Of a stretch of DNA of 64,000 nt, positions 26,421 to 38,287 are shown piece after piece. The position numbers and the translations under genes are program-made. The notes under the pieces were generated by a model. That model was given only the letters and a program-made list of their open reading frames with translations, made no database searches and was not told where the DNA came from. The stretch is from NCBI GenBank assembly GCA_911728435.2, contig OU452199.1, positions 15,200,860 to 15,264,859 on the forward strand, given 5' to 3'. Origin of the DNA: Apoderus coryli. Lineage: Eukaryota > Arthropoda > Insecta > Coleoptera > Attelabidae. Position 1 is the first letter of the stretch. The number at the start of each line of letters is the position of its first letter.

Positions 26421-27490
26421 GCTATTGTGATATAGCGCACAAAATCACTGGTGTTACTTACACAAGGCACTTTTTTTAATTTAGCAGGGCCTCTGTATGG
26501 TGGGATATGAATTACTATGTGTATGTAGATGGCACGGTTTACCTCTATCTGCCGGCGCATATCTCACTGTGCTTAAAGTCGGATTGAAACCGATGTCGAG
26601 CTCATAGAAAGAAAGAAGCGATATCTTTAGTACCTGCCCCACGGCTTCAGTCTGGTTAAAAAAATTAGACTAAGCTTCCGCTAAATGAGCTTTTAGAAAA
26701 TGATGATTTGTCCGAAAACAAAGCTGATTTTTATACACACCTATGTGTGGTTATGTAAACAAAACTCTCGTTACTGGTCTCAAGAAACCCTTGTCTGCAC
26801 TGTGTGCAGTACAGGGAATTAAATTAATAAATTACATGACCCCTGGGGCCACTGGAGATCACCAAACCACCTTGAAACATTTGTTGGAGACATATGGCAA
26901 GTAGCGTCGCGCTTTTGAAACCACAACAAACATGATGAATGTTCACATGACATTCCTGTGACATTTTATTCTCAAAAAAAATAATGTTTATAATTTTTTT
27001 TTACTTTGTTCCACATTGTTAAAACTGTTTTATTGTTTGGGTATTGTTTTTTATTTTATTTCTTAATTTATGAATAAACATTTCCCTGGCTTGTTCATTT
27101 CAGTCCGATTAAAATAATTAGACACATGACTTTTCCTTAAAGAAATAAGAGAACTAGGTTATTACGAACATTTTTTATCTGTTTTCTGTCTATTACGGGT
27201 GGAAAAAGTTACATACAGTGTGAATTATTGGGATGAACCATCAATTCAAATTATGGTATTTACCATACTGGAGCACAGTGTGTGTCGTTTCTGTCTATTT
27301 TGAAGATTTCTTTTTAATAACTAAACATTATTATACAGTAAGATACTTCATTATTGCCAGTTTTCAATTGGGCTCTAAAATTAAATCTTTAATTGGAAAT
27401 GTGAGGTGAGTGTAACAAAAAATTTAAATACCCAGGTCTAACTGTCTATTTATGCCCTCTGAAAAAATTATATCAGATTTTTGAAAAATC
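26421..27490. other. Intergenic DNA, nothing recognised
   Basis: The composition is mixed, with a less AT-rich stretch near 26740-26950. No frame or RNA motif could be assigned. Confidence 0.45.
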
Positions 27491-27688
27491 ATATACAGGG
27501 TGAAGTGTTGAATATGAAGCAGTCCCACAAATTTTCTCGAAGACGGACCTGGATTTTCCCAATTCTGAGTCAGTTAGTTGCCAGGCACGAATACACACTT
27601 TTATAAAAAATGAGATAAATCGACTTAATCATTGAAAAGATATGACGAAACATTGGTTTGGTGAAGATCCATAATTCACCCTGTATAT
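27491..27688. mobile_element. Small MITE-like element with CAGGGTGAA terminal inverted repeats
   Basis: ATATACAGGGTGAA at 27491-27504 is matched by its exact reverse complement TTCACCCTGTATAT at 27675-27688. The 14-bp inverted ends enclose about 170 bases without coding capacity. A further CACCCTGTAT at about 27792 suggests a related neighbour. Size and ends suit a nonautonomous DNA transposon; the family is unknown to me. Confidence 0.65.
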
Positions 27689-29820
27689 TAATAATGAAAA
27701 CAAGGAGACAGTTTTTAATGGTCATTTGATGATCCCCTAACCATAAGTAGAGGCACAACTTATGGTAGAAGTATGTACAGTTCCTCGTGACTCACCCTGT
27801 ATGCACAACTAAAGAAAGCTCTTTAATCTCTCAAAACCACCATGTATTTTACGGATACAAATGTTTTTACACAAAAATATGCAGGGAGTGGATCCTCAAA
27901 TATTTTAGGTCGCTTGAGTCTGATCAGATCTGAGAAATTGATCACATGATAATTTCATTATGCTTACTAAACTATATTATTTGACCCAATCTGTTTGTTG
28001 TACATTACTAGCAATGTTTCTATGTGATTGAGTTGTTTGATATTCTACATTCTCCAAATCGATTTGCAGGATAATTTTACTTTTATAATAATAATTAGTG
28101 AAATCACAGCTACTATTTGGTTGTTTGTCCGATATTATATACAAATTAAAAATATTTGGATCTTATACTCTCCTATTATCTATCATCTTATGAGCAGAAA
28201 GAGGTCTAAACACCTTTCAATTATTTTTTTCTAAGCCATAATTTCCAATCTTTTGTACCTACTTATCCCTAGCTATTTTTTACTCTACCCCGTATACTTT
28301 TGCTTAATATTAATTACTGGTTAGTTAATTTTGAATATAAAAATTATAGCCTAGGGAAAATTAAGATTTGTACTATGCATTTAATTGATTTTAAATTTAA
28401 GTTGATTAACATAGCAACTTAATTCTAACATTTATGTCCAGTTAAGTTGATACTTGTTATAAGTAATGCTTTGCAGGCTAGGAATTTTGTATTCAAATAC
28501 AAGTAGATCAAGATCTATTATATGGAGATTAGGTAATTATTTTTTTAATAACTTTATTACTCATTCAACAAGAGTTTTGTTGTATTGTTATTATTGTTTT
28601 TTTATACGCTCGTAATACTTGCTTGACATTTACATTTGGTCATGACTAGCGAAACTGCAGATTTAAAATGAAAAATTAATTACTGATTTAATGCAATTTT
28701 GTAAGTACTTCCGGAGGCATTAAATTTTACAGTTGCTATTAAAAGTTTCCTTTTACTTTTGATCTAATAAATAAATTAACATTTAAAATTTGCAACACAG
28801 ACAACATGCCGAATTTTTTACGCTTACTTACGTGTTGCCTGTTACATTTTTATAAAAAAACTATTTTACAATTAGATATAAAAACACCATACAAATAAAT
28901 GACATTCACCAATTTACAATTTACGTTTTGTATACAGTAATGGCATAAATATTAATAGGTAGGTGCTATTTTCTGATATTCTATCCTAGTTATGAAAGAA
29001 TTTGTGGATTGGTTAGAGCGCAGGCAAGGTGCTCGATGAGTAATATACTTCCCCAAAAATATGAGGTTTTAACTCAAACTCAATCACCAGTTGTTACTTC
29101 GCATACAGAAAAGTTCGCCGCCATGAGACTGTATTGTGACCTTCAGTATAAAACTAAGCTTATATCCATCAGCTTTGGTGGGTTTGTTATCGTCATTGGT
29201 CTTAAGTGGCATTGTCCCGAGAATTAAATGCCATGTAAACGCTGTTTGCTTAATCCCCAAATGTAAAGCTCAAATATTTGCCTGATATTTGAGCTGTACC
29301 TGACAAAAAAATAATAATATTTGCGGCAATTATCACTTTACTCTATGAACTCCGTAATCGCCCATATTTGCTATGATGGATAAATTGACAAATAATTAAA
29401 TGATTTTGTTAGAATTGGTAAACCTCAGAAATCGATAATCCTTTATTTTCGTTCTGACCTATTAAATAAGCTAGACATTTAACTTAAAATAATAAGTTTT
29501 TTTTTACTGCTCACAAGTTCTTGATGTTACTCAGTAATCCCTTACTTATTATTTTTTATCGCGAAATGTGGATTGTTTCCTCCTATAAATATACTTTCAC
29601 ACGAAGTACTGATCGATGTCAGGCGTGTCATCCGAACACAACCTATTTCGAGACAGCTAAAATTAACTCTTTCTTCGTTCTATTGCCCACGAAGCTTTTT
29701 CTTCAAGCTCTATTTTTTTAGGTTCTTACTCGCGGAGCCCCTGTGGTAGAGTAACATATTAAAAAAATAAAATTAGTCTTCCTCATAAATGAACTCTATT
29801 TAAATTAATAATAATTTAAA
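27689..29820. other. AT-rich DNA, nothing recognised
   Basis: No gene was identified. A small 11-bp-arm hairpin lies at 29267-29295. The 72-codon frame at 29009-29227 has no recognisable motif. Confidence 0.45.
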
Positions 29821-29829
29821 CAGAGTCAG

Positions 29830-30249
29830 AATCAGTCAGGCCAGAGAATGACTTCTCTGCCACGGCACTCTTGGCGAGCGTTACTGCCTGTAGCCGCAAC
29901 AGTGCGACAACTAAATGGACGACTTTGATCTCGTTATACGTCGCACCAGAGGGCCTCCATCCCGTGCCCTTGAATGTCGTCTAGGATGCGAACTCACCAG
30001 CTTATCACCCATCCATTGACACCCCAGCAACAGATTGCAACAGTGCGGGAGTCTCCAATCTTCGTATACACTATGCCATTGGGTTGGACTTCAGTTTCTG
30101 TCATGGGTCGTGTGATTGCTGATGTGCAGCAGCATTACCACGTTAAAAAATTTCACGCACAGGCGTATTTCAACGAAGGAGAAATCCAAAGGTCACCATC
30201 AAACGCCCTGCGGCGATTGGATAGTCGCGACGGGAGCAGAATTGTATGA
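29830..30249 (+). other. GC-richer segment upstream of the LINE endonuclease fragment
   Basis: This stretch is markedly richer in G and C than its surroundings and abuts the LINE endonuclease remnant in the same orientation. Several short frames overlap and none is clearly right. It may be the 5' region of the same retrotransposon, or another insertion. Confidence 0.35.
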
Positions 30250-31060
30250 TCTGGAAGCTGCTAGTGACAAACCGGAACGTAGGCGGCGAGCGTGTGATGG
30301 CCGTTGATCATCAGAAATTGGAACTGTGGAGCTGCTCGTGTCCTGCACTTGTGACTGAGCAGTCCTTTTTAGGGCTACTTTCCTCACCCCGCATGGAGAA
30401 TGGAAAAACTTTAACCAGTCCGTATCCATGGTGTCGGATTTGCCATTAAAAACGACCTAATTAGTTATTTCGAATGAGAGGTTGATGACCCTTCGCTTCA
30501 AACTGAGCCGGGATCGGCGAGCCACAATTATAAGCGCGTACGCACCAACCATGAACACCGACGAAGAATTAGATTAATAGAGTGCTGCCCAACACTGCTG
30601 ACTCCGACAAGATCATCCTGCTAGGAGAATCGAACGCTCGTGTTGGTCGAGACTTTGCTCTCTGGCCTAATACCATTTGCAAAGGAGGAGTAGGAAAGTG
30701 TAACTCCAAGGGTCTATCGCTGCTAACCAAATGCGCAGAACAAAATCTTGTAATTACGAACACACTTTTTAGACAAAAAGACAAGTTTAAGACGACATGG
30801 CAACATCCAAAGTCTAAGCACTGGCATATGATCGACTATGTAATTATTCGTGCTCGTGACCGGCATGAAGTGAAGAGCACCAAAGCTTAAACGAGTGCTG
30901 ATGGTGGCTGGACTGACTTGTGCGAATTAGTATGCCCCTATGTCTACCTGCAAAACGACCACAATAAGGAAGGAAACTAAGGCGAAAGCTTAGCATCGAA
31001 TACCTAAAGGGCAACGGAGCATAACTGGGTTTCCAACAACACCTGCAGAACAAGCTCTAA
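30250..31060 (+). pseudogene. LINE endonuclease (APE-type) domain remnant
   Basis: Frame pieces read RLMTLRFKLSRDRRATIISA followed by YAPTMN. In a separate frame from 30582 come DKIILLGESNARVGRD, GVGKCNSKGL and HMIDYVIIRARDR. These are blocks of the apurinic-type endonuclease of non-LTR retrotransposons, often misannotated in insects as craniofacial development protein 2. The usual catalytic GDFNA is GESNA here, so the key Asp is Glu. Frameshifts separate the blocks and no reverse transcriptase follows, so this is a dead 5' fragment. Confidence 0.85.
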
Positions 31061-31620
31061 AATGCTGCTATTTGAAAATTTAGCGGTTGTGTCCACCCCT
31101 ATCACAGGGCTTAAGCGATTTCAACCAAAATCTAATGGCTTCATCCTAGGACTGCCTCAAACTCATATACCAAAATTTAGCTCAATTAGTTAAAGCGTTT
31201 AAGCGATTTCAAGCAAAAACTAATAGCTAATATCCGTCTTTATCTCAATTTTTTTTAGCGCGTTCACAATAATTTCCATATGCGGGAAGTAAAATAAATA
31301 GCTCTCCATACGCAATCCTAACTTTTCATTGACTAATATATATATTATTTTTCATATTATTTTCTAATAGTTTAACGCCAATTTTTGTAAAATTTAGCTG
31401 ATATTGATACTAAAATAAGGATAATATTAGTATATTATACACCTAGGAGTAAAAGTACTCTTTTTATTCTTGAGGCGAAGAGGTCGTATACAATTCAATA
31501 AATGGGACAAGAAACAAAGCGCAATTGATATATATTACTATTAATCCCTAGGGATTAAAAGTGCTATGTCAGTCCCTGATATTATGACTAAAACTAGGAA
31601 TTTAATCCCCAAAGCGCATA
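31061..31620. other. Spacer with a short imperfect direct repeat
   Basis: TTAAGCGATTTCAA and a following CTAAT-containing block occur twice near 31110 and 31199, about 90 bases apart. The rest is AT-rich without recognised features. Confidence 0.4.
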
Positions 31621-32148
31621 ATAGTATATTGTGCAACGAACATGAAATGACATATATTTCCTACGAGCCTGCGGCTCATGCTGCAAATCATACGAGTAGG
31701 AAATGGTCATTTCATGTGAGTTTCACACTATAATTTTTCTACGACTGTTTTAATGCTTTTGAAATTTAACATAATTTTTAGGAAAATATTTGTTTTTCGA
31801 AACTTACCCCTGTTAACGTATAAGCATAAATACGATAAATTAGAAGTAATAAATTGACTAGGTGGTGTTAAACTATATTCGATATCACTGTTTATGTGTT
31901 TTGAAATTAGCGAAATACTTAATTATAATTATTATTAATTATAAATACCAAAACTGTAAATTTGGTGTTTGTATTTTCGTCATTACCAGGAAATTTTATC
32001 CGTGCGTAATAATATTTCCCACTAATTGCATAGCATAGCATATTTCCCACTAGTTGCATAGATAAATGATAAACAGCATTACAATGTACTACATTTTCAA
32101 ATCATGATTGAACATATAATAAAGGCATTTAAAGACAGTCGTAGAAAA
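31621..32148 (-). repeat. TACGACTGT repeat family, copy B
   Basis: Read on the minus strand it runs from TTTTCTACGACTGTCTTTAA (ending at 32148 on the plus strand) to TCGTTGCACAATATACTAT. It matches copy A throughout, including the internal inverted TTTTTCTACGACTG at about 31734. A TGAGCCGCAGGC block within the tail is shared with copy C. The ORF at 32089-32286 (minus) spans one edge and is not a gene. Confidence 0.75.
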
Positions 32149-34828
32149 TATAATTTTATAACACTTTTTACATCTTTGACAAATTTTGCTATAGTTCATG
32201 AGTTCTGATTTTTTACATTTAACTTTCCTTTTACATTCCGCAACTATGACCGATTTGTCCTCAAATCTAACCGCGAATTTAGACACATAAATAGGAATTT
32301 TTGAAAACTACATATTTATTTGTAAAGCACGTATCTAGTTATGTTAGAAAAAATCATTCATAAAACTAGTAGCTTGTTCGCCCTATGGAGAGTATATAAA
32401 ATAAATAAAATTACACTCCGTTTCAAAAATACGACTATAAAATATTTGATATTGATTCATAAACAATTTTATTTTTGTACTTGTGTATAACTCGTCTTTG
32501 TCTTGGTTTTTGTTTATAAGTTATGATAATGGTTATATACTTAGTTCTAAATCGCATAATATGCAAGTTACAAGTAAAAAATGAAACCCTGCATCACTGA
32601 AGGTTTCATAATATTATAATATAGTATTTCTTTTCGAAGAATTAATTTTTGTATTTCCATTATTATTATTTAAATGGTGTATTGTGGATTGTTTTACAAA
32701 ATATATAAACACAATTTATTTTTAAGCAAATACTTCATATGATTTGAAATATATTATAGCGAACTCTAAATATGACAATACAGTGTCGACAGGAAATATT
32801 TCACATCCTTTCTGTACTAAGACAAATGTATTAAATATGTGAATGTTGTCTAGGTACCTTTTAAGAACTATCTGTTAAACAAAGATTAAGTATTATAAAT
32901 GATATGACCTCTGCAACAATTATTAGACTGACCTGTTAGGCAGAGGCGCACTTTGAAAAATTTACAGTAGCCTATTTGATATTACTAAGCGTCTATAATT
33001 TAATACAATTATAATAATAATTATTATAGTGCGTGTGGAAAAATAATATAGAGGCCTTCAATGCTTGAAAATTATCTTAATTCTGAGATGGATCATTCCC
33101 CACTGACAAATTATATTTGCTTATACGTTTATTACTATATTTCTGGCGACAGAAATATATTTGGGTTTCTCAACAAATGATTTGTTTCAAGCTCTACCAA
33201 AAAGTAAAGTAGCTTTTTATATATGACGAAAACAAATTTTTCTACCCTGAATATTTAATCTTAAAATATTGATTAAATGTAAAAATACAACGATCTAGGA
33301 TTAGGGTATGTGTTGTTCCATATATCATCGGATAACAAAAGTACCTATTTACTTCCTTTATAATATACAAACTGCTCAACACAAAACTAAGACTTAATAA
33401 TTGTATTGAGGACATACAGACGAAAAATAAAACTAAAGAAATACATTTTACAAACAAAATATCAGTATGTATTATTAGATTAAAAAAATCAGCTAAAAAA
33501 GAAAACAAATTTTTAAAAATGAATAGATTGAATCTTACTACCTAAAACAGTGCTTCACTCTATATAACTTAGCAAATATGTATTACTATTTGAAGAGAGT
33601 CTTGCTAAAAAGTAATTAAGAAGCAGTGTAAAGCATTATTCTTTGGTATCAGGATGACAAGCAGTGCAGTCACATATAGGACGGAAGAAATATTATAGTT
33701 GCTAGAGAATTACTAAAGATTATCTGCTGTACAAAAGTTATTAAGCATGTTTTAAAGCTCTAAAATCCGTAAAAGGAAGATAATGTACTCAGCTGTTTGT
33801 TCCGCTTTTCTGCTAATTGTTTGCTCAATATTCAACAGGCAACTCACACATTCAAGCGTAGTTTGTAGCTGATAGTTCTTTCAGATAATTGTTGGTGTTC
33901 CTGGGTCTTAGCTTATATCTCATTATATTAACACATATATGGATATTTGCTGTAATATATTCTTTTAAGTCAAGAGGCAGCTCTCTGGCACAGTAAGATA
34001 CATTTTAAGACAAGAGTAGACTGACTCAATAAAGAGCAACCTTAGATTAGCTATTTAAATACCTTGTACAAATTTACATAATATATAGCTGTTCGGTCGC
34101 CACTTAGCTTTATTGTTTGGACACCATCATATGTCCGTAAAATATATTAAACCATTGCCCTTGAAAATTAATTATATATTTTAAGCAACTTCGATTTTCT
34201 AAGCTAAACTAATTGTTATATTTAGTAAGGTTTGTAATTATATCCAAATTTAAAATGCAACATCTTTGACAGACCGTCGCTGATATCTAATAGTATATAA
34301 CCAATAAAGAAATAATAAAATTAATTCGGTAGATAACTGGTACTGGCAACATTTAAATTCAGAGTTCAGGGGCTAATCGAATTATACGGCTACTGATTTG
34401 ATTAAATCATTCATCTACATCTTATTTAATTGAGTGTGTTTGGATCACTTATAACAGTACAAGTCTACTCATGGACGATAACAGCTTCGTAAGATGACGA
34501 AGCACTAATTGTATTATAATAGTAAAATTAAGAAATTATGTTTTCTTTATGTGCCTCGTCTAAAAGAGCGATTATTAAACACTTCTTGCATTTATTTTTT
34601 TCTACTTGAAAATTCATGGTCTATAAGTTTTATTAATTAATAATAAGATGTAATATTAAAGATTGTTCTTAAAAAAAAAGTGTAAATTATTAGCTGTTTC
34701 ACTCTGGTCATAACTAATTATTACTTAGTTATGTAATAACAAACTATAAACAATAATAATAATTGCTGAAGCGTTAAGATTTATCTAACCAAAATAAAAA
34801 ACAGTAAATCCAATGTCAATGTAAATTA
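32149..34828. other. AT-rich DNA, nothing recognised
   Basis: No gene, RNA gene or strong repeat was seen in this 2.7-kb stretch. Confidence 0.5.
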
Positions 34829-35050
34829 TTTTTTCTACGACTGTCTTTAAATGCCTTTATTATATGTTCAATCATGATTTGAAAATGTAGTACATTGTAA
34901 TGCTGTTTTTCATTTACCCGTGCACAATAAATATTTCCCACTAGCTGCCTAGCCTCGTATGATTTGCAGCAGTCGCCTGCGGCTCATGCTGCAAACGATC
35001 ATACGCGTAAGAAATATATGTCATTTCATGTTCGTTGCACAATATACTAT
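34829..35050 (+). repeat. TACGACTGT repeat family, copy C (internally deleted)
   Basis: It has the same first 100 or so bases as copies A and B (TTTTTTCTACGACTGTCTTT onward) and the same last 100 bases ending TGCACAATATACTATT. The middle is missing, leaving about 222 bp. It keeps the GCCTGCGGCTCATGCTGC block, inverted relative to copy B. Confidence 0.7.
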
Positions 35051-35459
35051 TATTTTTTAAGTATATTTCGTATATTTATCACCGTCGTTGTGAGAGATGC
35101 CATACTCTATGTTAAACCAATACCTGCTCATTAGTGACATTTGCATTTAACGTATGTTATGTCAGCTCACCTTTAATGTCTATAAAATAACCAAGGTTAG
35201 TTCACTACTACTGAATAGCAGGCATTGTTAGTCAATCTTTCCGTTTAAGGATCCATTGACCTTAATATCACAAGTGATGTTAAGCTGACAAGGTGGAAGT
35301 CTTAATCTGGTTACTTCTTTTATTTTGATTTTTACTGTTCCTAGACAGTCGGTCGTCCAGAATACCTATAGACTTATTATACCTCCCGCACATTATGACT
35401 ATCAGGGTAACTATTTATATTTTGACCCTTGGTAACATTTTAACTTTAACAGCTGTTGT

Positions 35460-36111
35460 TTTCAGTGGAAAGTTTACATTGTTGAATTTAACTAAGGTAC
35501 ACCAAACATTTTGTCAGTCGAGCAATAATTGTGGTGTTTGCAATTATTTATAAATTTTGCGTCATGTAAAAATGGAATTCACTCGTGGACATTTTCGTAC
35601 TGTGATTTAATACGACTTTCGACGTGGATTATCAAGATAACAATGTATCGATCAACGAACTTCCACGTTTTTCGTTGAAACCCCATCCGTTGCCACGGTG
35701 AAACGCTGGTATAACAAGTTTAGTCAGAGCACTGACGAAGTTTGTGAAGATCGTTCAAAATGAATTGTCGTGCCCGAAAACATTCATGCTGTGCAAAAAC
35801 TTATCACGCGAGATCGTCATATACTGTGAACATTTAGCTGTAGAGAAGGTTTGTTGGATCCGACACAATTTAACGAAGGCTCAAAAAACATAATGGAAGT
35901 GCTTCAAATACCTTTTATAACATTGTAACAGGTGACGACTTATGGATCTATGCGTATGAGTCGCCAAGCAGTCGACTACCTATATATTGGTGTTTAAAGA
36001 AAAGCCTAATTCAACAAACTGGTTCGCGATTGAAGCACGTCAAAGCAAATGGTTGCCTGGTTTTTCATGTGGCAACTGTTCCTTTAGAGGAACTTAGAAT
36101 GGTTAATTTAA
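35460..36111 (+). pseudogene. Mariner transposase remnant (N-terminal and central parts)
   Basis: From about 35575 it reads FTRGHFRT, then after shifts YDFRRGL, ATVKRWYNKF, VVPENIHAVQKLITRDRH, HNLTKAQK and finally HVATVPLEELRMVN. This is the order of mariner transposase: HTH DNA-binding region, linker, then the start of the DDE domain. Many stops and frameshifts are present. The leader TGTTGTTTTCAGTGGAAAGT is shared with the copy at 58000-58930, so both are one family. The element breaks off at 36111, exactly where the 36112-36535 repeat begins. Confidence 0.85.
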
Positions 36112-36535
36112 GATGTTTTATGTTTTTCCACAAAGACGATGCCCCCTACGATAAAACAGCAAGAAAGATATTTTATCACAAATTGAACGAAGAATTGCAA
36201 AATGATTTTTTATTTGAAAAATTCCAGTGGCGTACTATTTTTTTCTTTAAAAATATTGAGATCATTACCCGTATGCGCGCCACTGATGAACATAAAATTC
36301 TTAGTTGCATGTCCAAAAATGCGCAATAACTACCTCTTAAAACTCACTAAATTTCATTTGCATATCTCCACCGGTTTCAGAGCAATCAATAAATATTCAG
36401 ATTTTTACAAAAACTTTAACTGTATCTTAGCAGAAAACGAAGCATTTGCGAAGATGTGTTTATATAGCAAACTGTCATTATTTTTTCATGCAGAATTACC
36501 CCCGGAAGTTTGTCGCACTTATTTACTAACACCCT
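36112..36535 (+). repeat. Solo arm of the CAGGGTG foldback element
   Basis: It runs from AGATGTTTTATGTTTTT to CGCACTTATTTACTAACACC. It matches, over its whole length, the right arm at 48374-48790 and the reverse complement of the left arm at 47809-48199. Its start coincides with the inner border of those arms, so the arm itself behaves as the mobile unit. Frames at 36030 and 36202 translate it by chance and are not host proteins. Confidence 0.8.
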
Positions 36536-37013
36536 CTATATATTTTGTTTAATTCGGAGGGAAAACCTGGGTTCTAATTACTGTTGGAGTATTTTGTTTA
36601 CTTTCTTCATCCTTTTTTGTTTTGTAATTGAGGTTTCACAAAACCCTTTTGTTGTCGGGCAAAATTTTTGTAATGTAATTGTAACATATCAGATTTTTTA
36701 GGATGTGAAAAATATTTGCTAACTTTTACTTCTAAAAAAGTTCACTACTGCTCAATTGCTTATTGTTTCAAAATATTTTACAAATTATCAGTTGTAATGT
36801 TTCATGTATAAGAACAAGCACAAATATGTAGTCTGATTAATAATTATAATAATTATTCGCAATTTAACAAAACGCAGCATTAACTTTTTTATCAATACTA
36901 TCATAACATCATCACTATAAATTTTACAACTCTGAAACTATCTACCTAGAAGAGACTTTCCTGAATGATAAAACCCCACATTATTAAAGTAAACGTTATT
37001 AGTCTTTGCTGGG
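36536..37013. other. AT-rich spacer
   Basis: Nothing was recognised between the solo foldback arm and the 37-kb inverted repeat. Confidence 0.5.
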
Positions 37014-37110
37014 CCTGTCTTTACCATCCGTTTTTGCAGCTCCCGCAAAACGGTTGCCGTTCGATGGGATGTTTCGATTTACATGCAAAAACGGATGGTA
37101 TAGAATAGGC
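37014..37110. repeat. Short inverted repeat with perfect 17-bp arms
   Basis: TACCATCCGTTTTTGCA at 37022-37038 is the exact reverse complement of 37084-37100. A weaker extension (GCCTGTCTTTA against TAGAATAGGC) lies outside it. The 45-base centre is GC-richer. It looks like a tiny nonautonomous element or its remnant. Confidence 0.65.
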
Positions 37111-37240
37111 TTTTTTGCTGGAATTCTTATAAAAAACATAATTGATTCATAATAATTATTGGTGTCTACGTACGGTACGCTACGTCAAGGAGAACGAGAA
37201 ACGGACAAAGTATCAGGATCTCTTCTATATAATATAATAT

Positions 37241-37285
37241 GATCCAACCACAGATCTAGAAACTTCTAGATCTGTGGATCCAACC
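37241..37285. repeat. Perfect hairpin flanked by 9-bp direct repeats
   Basis: GATCCAACC occurs at 37241-37249 and 37277-37285. Between them lies a 27-base near-perfect palindrome (ACAGATCTAGAA, AC, TTCTAGATCTGTG). Including one flanking base pair on each side the hairpin arms are 14 bp (37248-37261 and 37264-37277) with a two-base loop. The layout resembles a target duplication around a hairpin scar. Confidence 0.6.
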
Positions 37286-37660
37286 CTAGCTAGCAGAATG
37301 CAGTAGAAAGTTATCTTCGCGTTGTTGCGTGTGTTCAGGACACATGAGTCTGAGGTTTCCACTTACCATGCAGCGAGAGTGGGGGAACTATCAGCCATGC
37401 TTCCGAGACGGTGGGAAGGATGGGAGCCATGTGTGTACCTCAGGCACACTTCTTTTCTTCTTTTTTTTTCGAGTTAGGGGTACGGACACAGGGAGCATTA
37501 ATAGCATCGCTGGAGAGAGGCCACTTCAACTGGTTCTGAAACAGATAAATTATAACAATAAGAACTGAAAATTAGAAAAAAATTACACACCGTGAAGTTG
37601 AAGCAGAGGCTTCCTAACATAACCTACACTTAGACATAAAGTACTTGTACTTTGGAAGAA
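37286..37660. other. GC-richer stretch, unrecognised
   Basis: A 79-codon forward frame at 37329-37568 falls in sequence that is less AT-rich than its neighbours. I see no known motif in it or in the opposite strand. A retrotransposon fragment is possible. Confidence 0.3.
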
Positions 37661-37734
37661 ATCAGAAACAAATTATTATATACATATTATAAAAAACATC
37701 CGTAGAAATCAGAAACAAATTATTATATACATAT
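37661..37734 (+). repeat. Tandem duplication interrupted by the LTR element
   Basis: ATCAGAAACAAATTATTATA occurs at about 37660 and 37708, each copy followed by TACATAT. The first copy continues TATAAAAAACATC. The continuation of the second copy (CATATTATAAAAAACATC) resumes at 39906, after the LTR retrotransposon, so the element inserted into the second unit. Confidence 0.7.
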
Positions 37735-38005
37735 TGTAATGTTCACTAATTAATGATATTTTATAGTAAATTAAAACACAGATTTGTTACACATACTTTT
37801 AATGTTAACTATTCGGGTGTTTATCTACAACTAACTGATTTTATATTTTATTACAGAATGTCTCACTTTTAGCCTTAGTCATCTATACAATATTAGGCGT
37901 AAAAAGATAATAGATATGGAATTATGATATGCTTATAATAGTAAATAGATATGTACTATATACTACAGAATATAATAATAAATACATATAATACTATACT
38001 CTACA
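37735..38005 (-). repeat. LTR (3' LTR of the minus-strand element)
   Basis: 271 bp, beginning TGTAATGTTCACTAATTAAT and ending CTCTACA on the plus strand. It is almost identical to 39635-39905; one difference noted is TTTATCTAC against TTCATCTAC. Confidence 0.93.
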
Positions 38006-38018
38006 TTTCCTCCTTTTT
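38006..38018 (-). other. Polypurine tract of the LTR element
   Basis: On the minus strand AAAAAGGAGGAAA lies directly before the 3' LTR. This is the expected place for the primer of plus-strand DNA synthesis. Confidence 0.8.
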
Positions 38019-38287
38019 ATATATTTTTTAATAATAATTTGTAACATAGATTACTTATTACAATATTTATATAATTATTAATTTAATTAATATTACAATA
38101 TTTATATAACCCTAATACATAAACAATAAGAATAAACCTAATAACATACATGATAAATAGATATACATAGATAGTTCTGAATAACAATACTATAGCCTAA
38201 TTTTAATTACTAACTCCTAAAATGTAACCACTTAAATCTAATCAAATACACACTTTCAACTAACACAACTTTAATTCAATACTTAAA

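Noticed and set aside
36202..36552. 116-codon ORF as a host gene
   Set aside because: It lies entirely in a repeat present three times in the window. The other copies carry frame-breaking differences, so the frame is chance.
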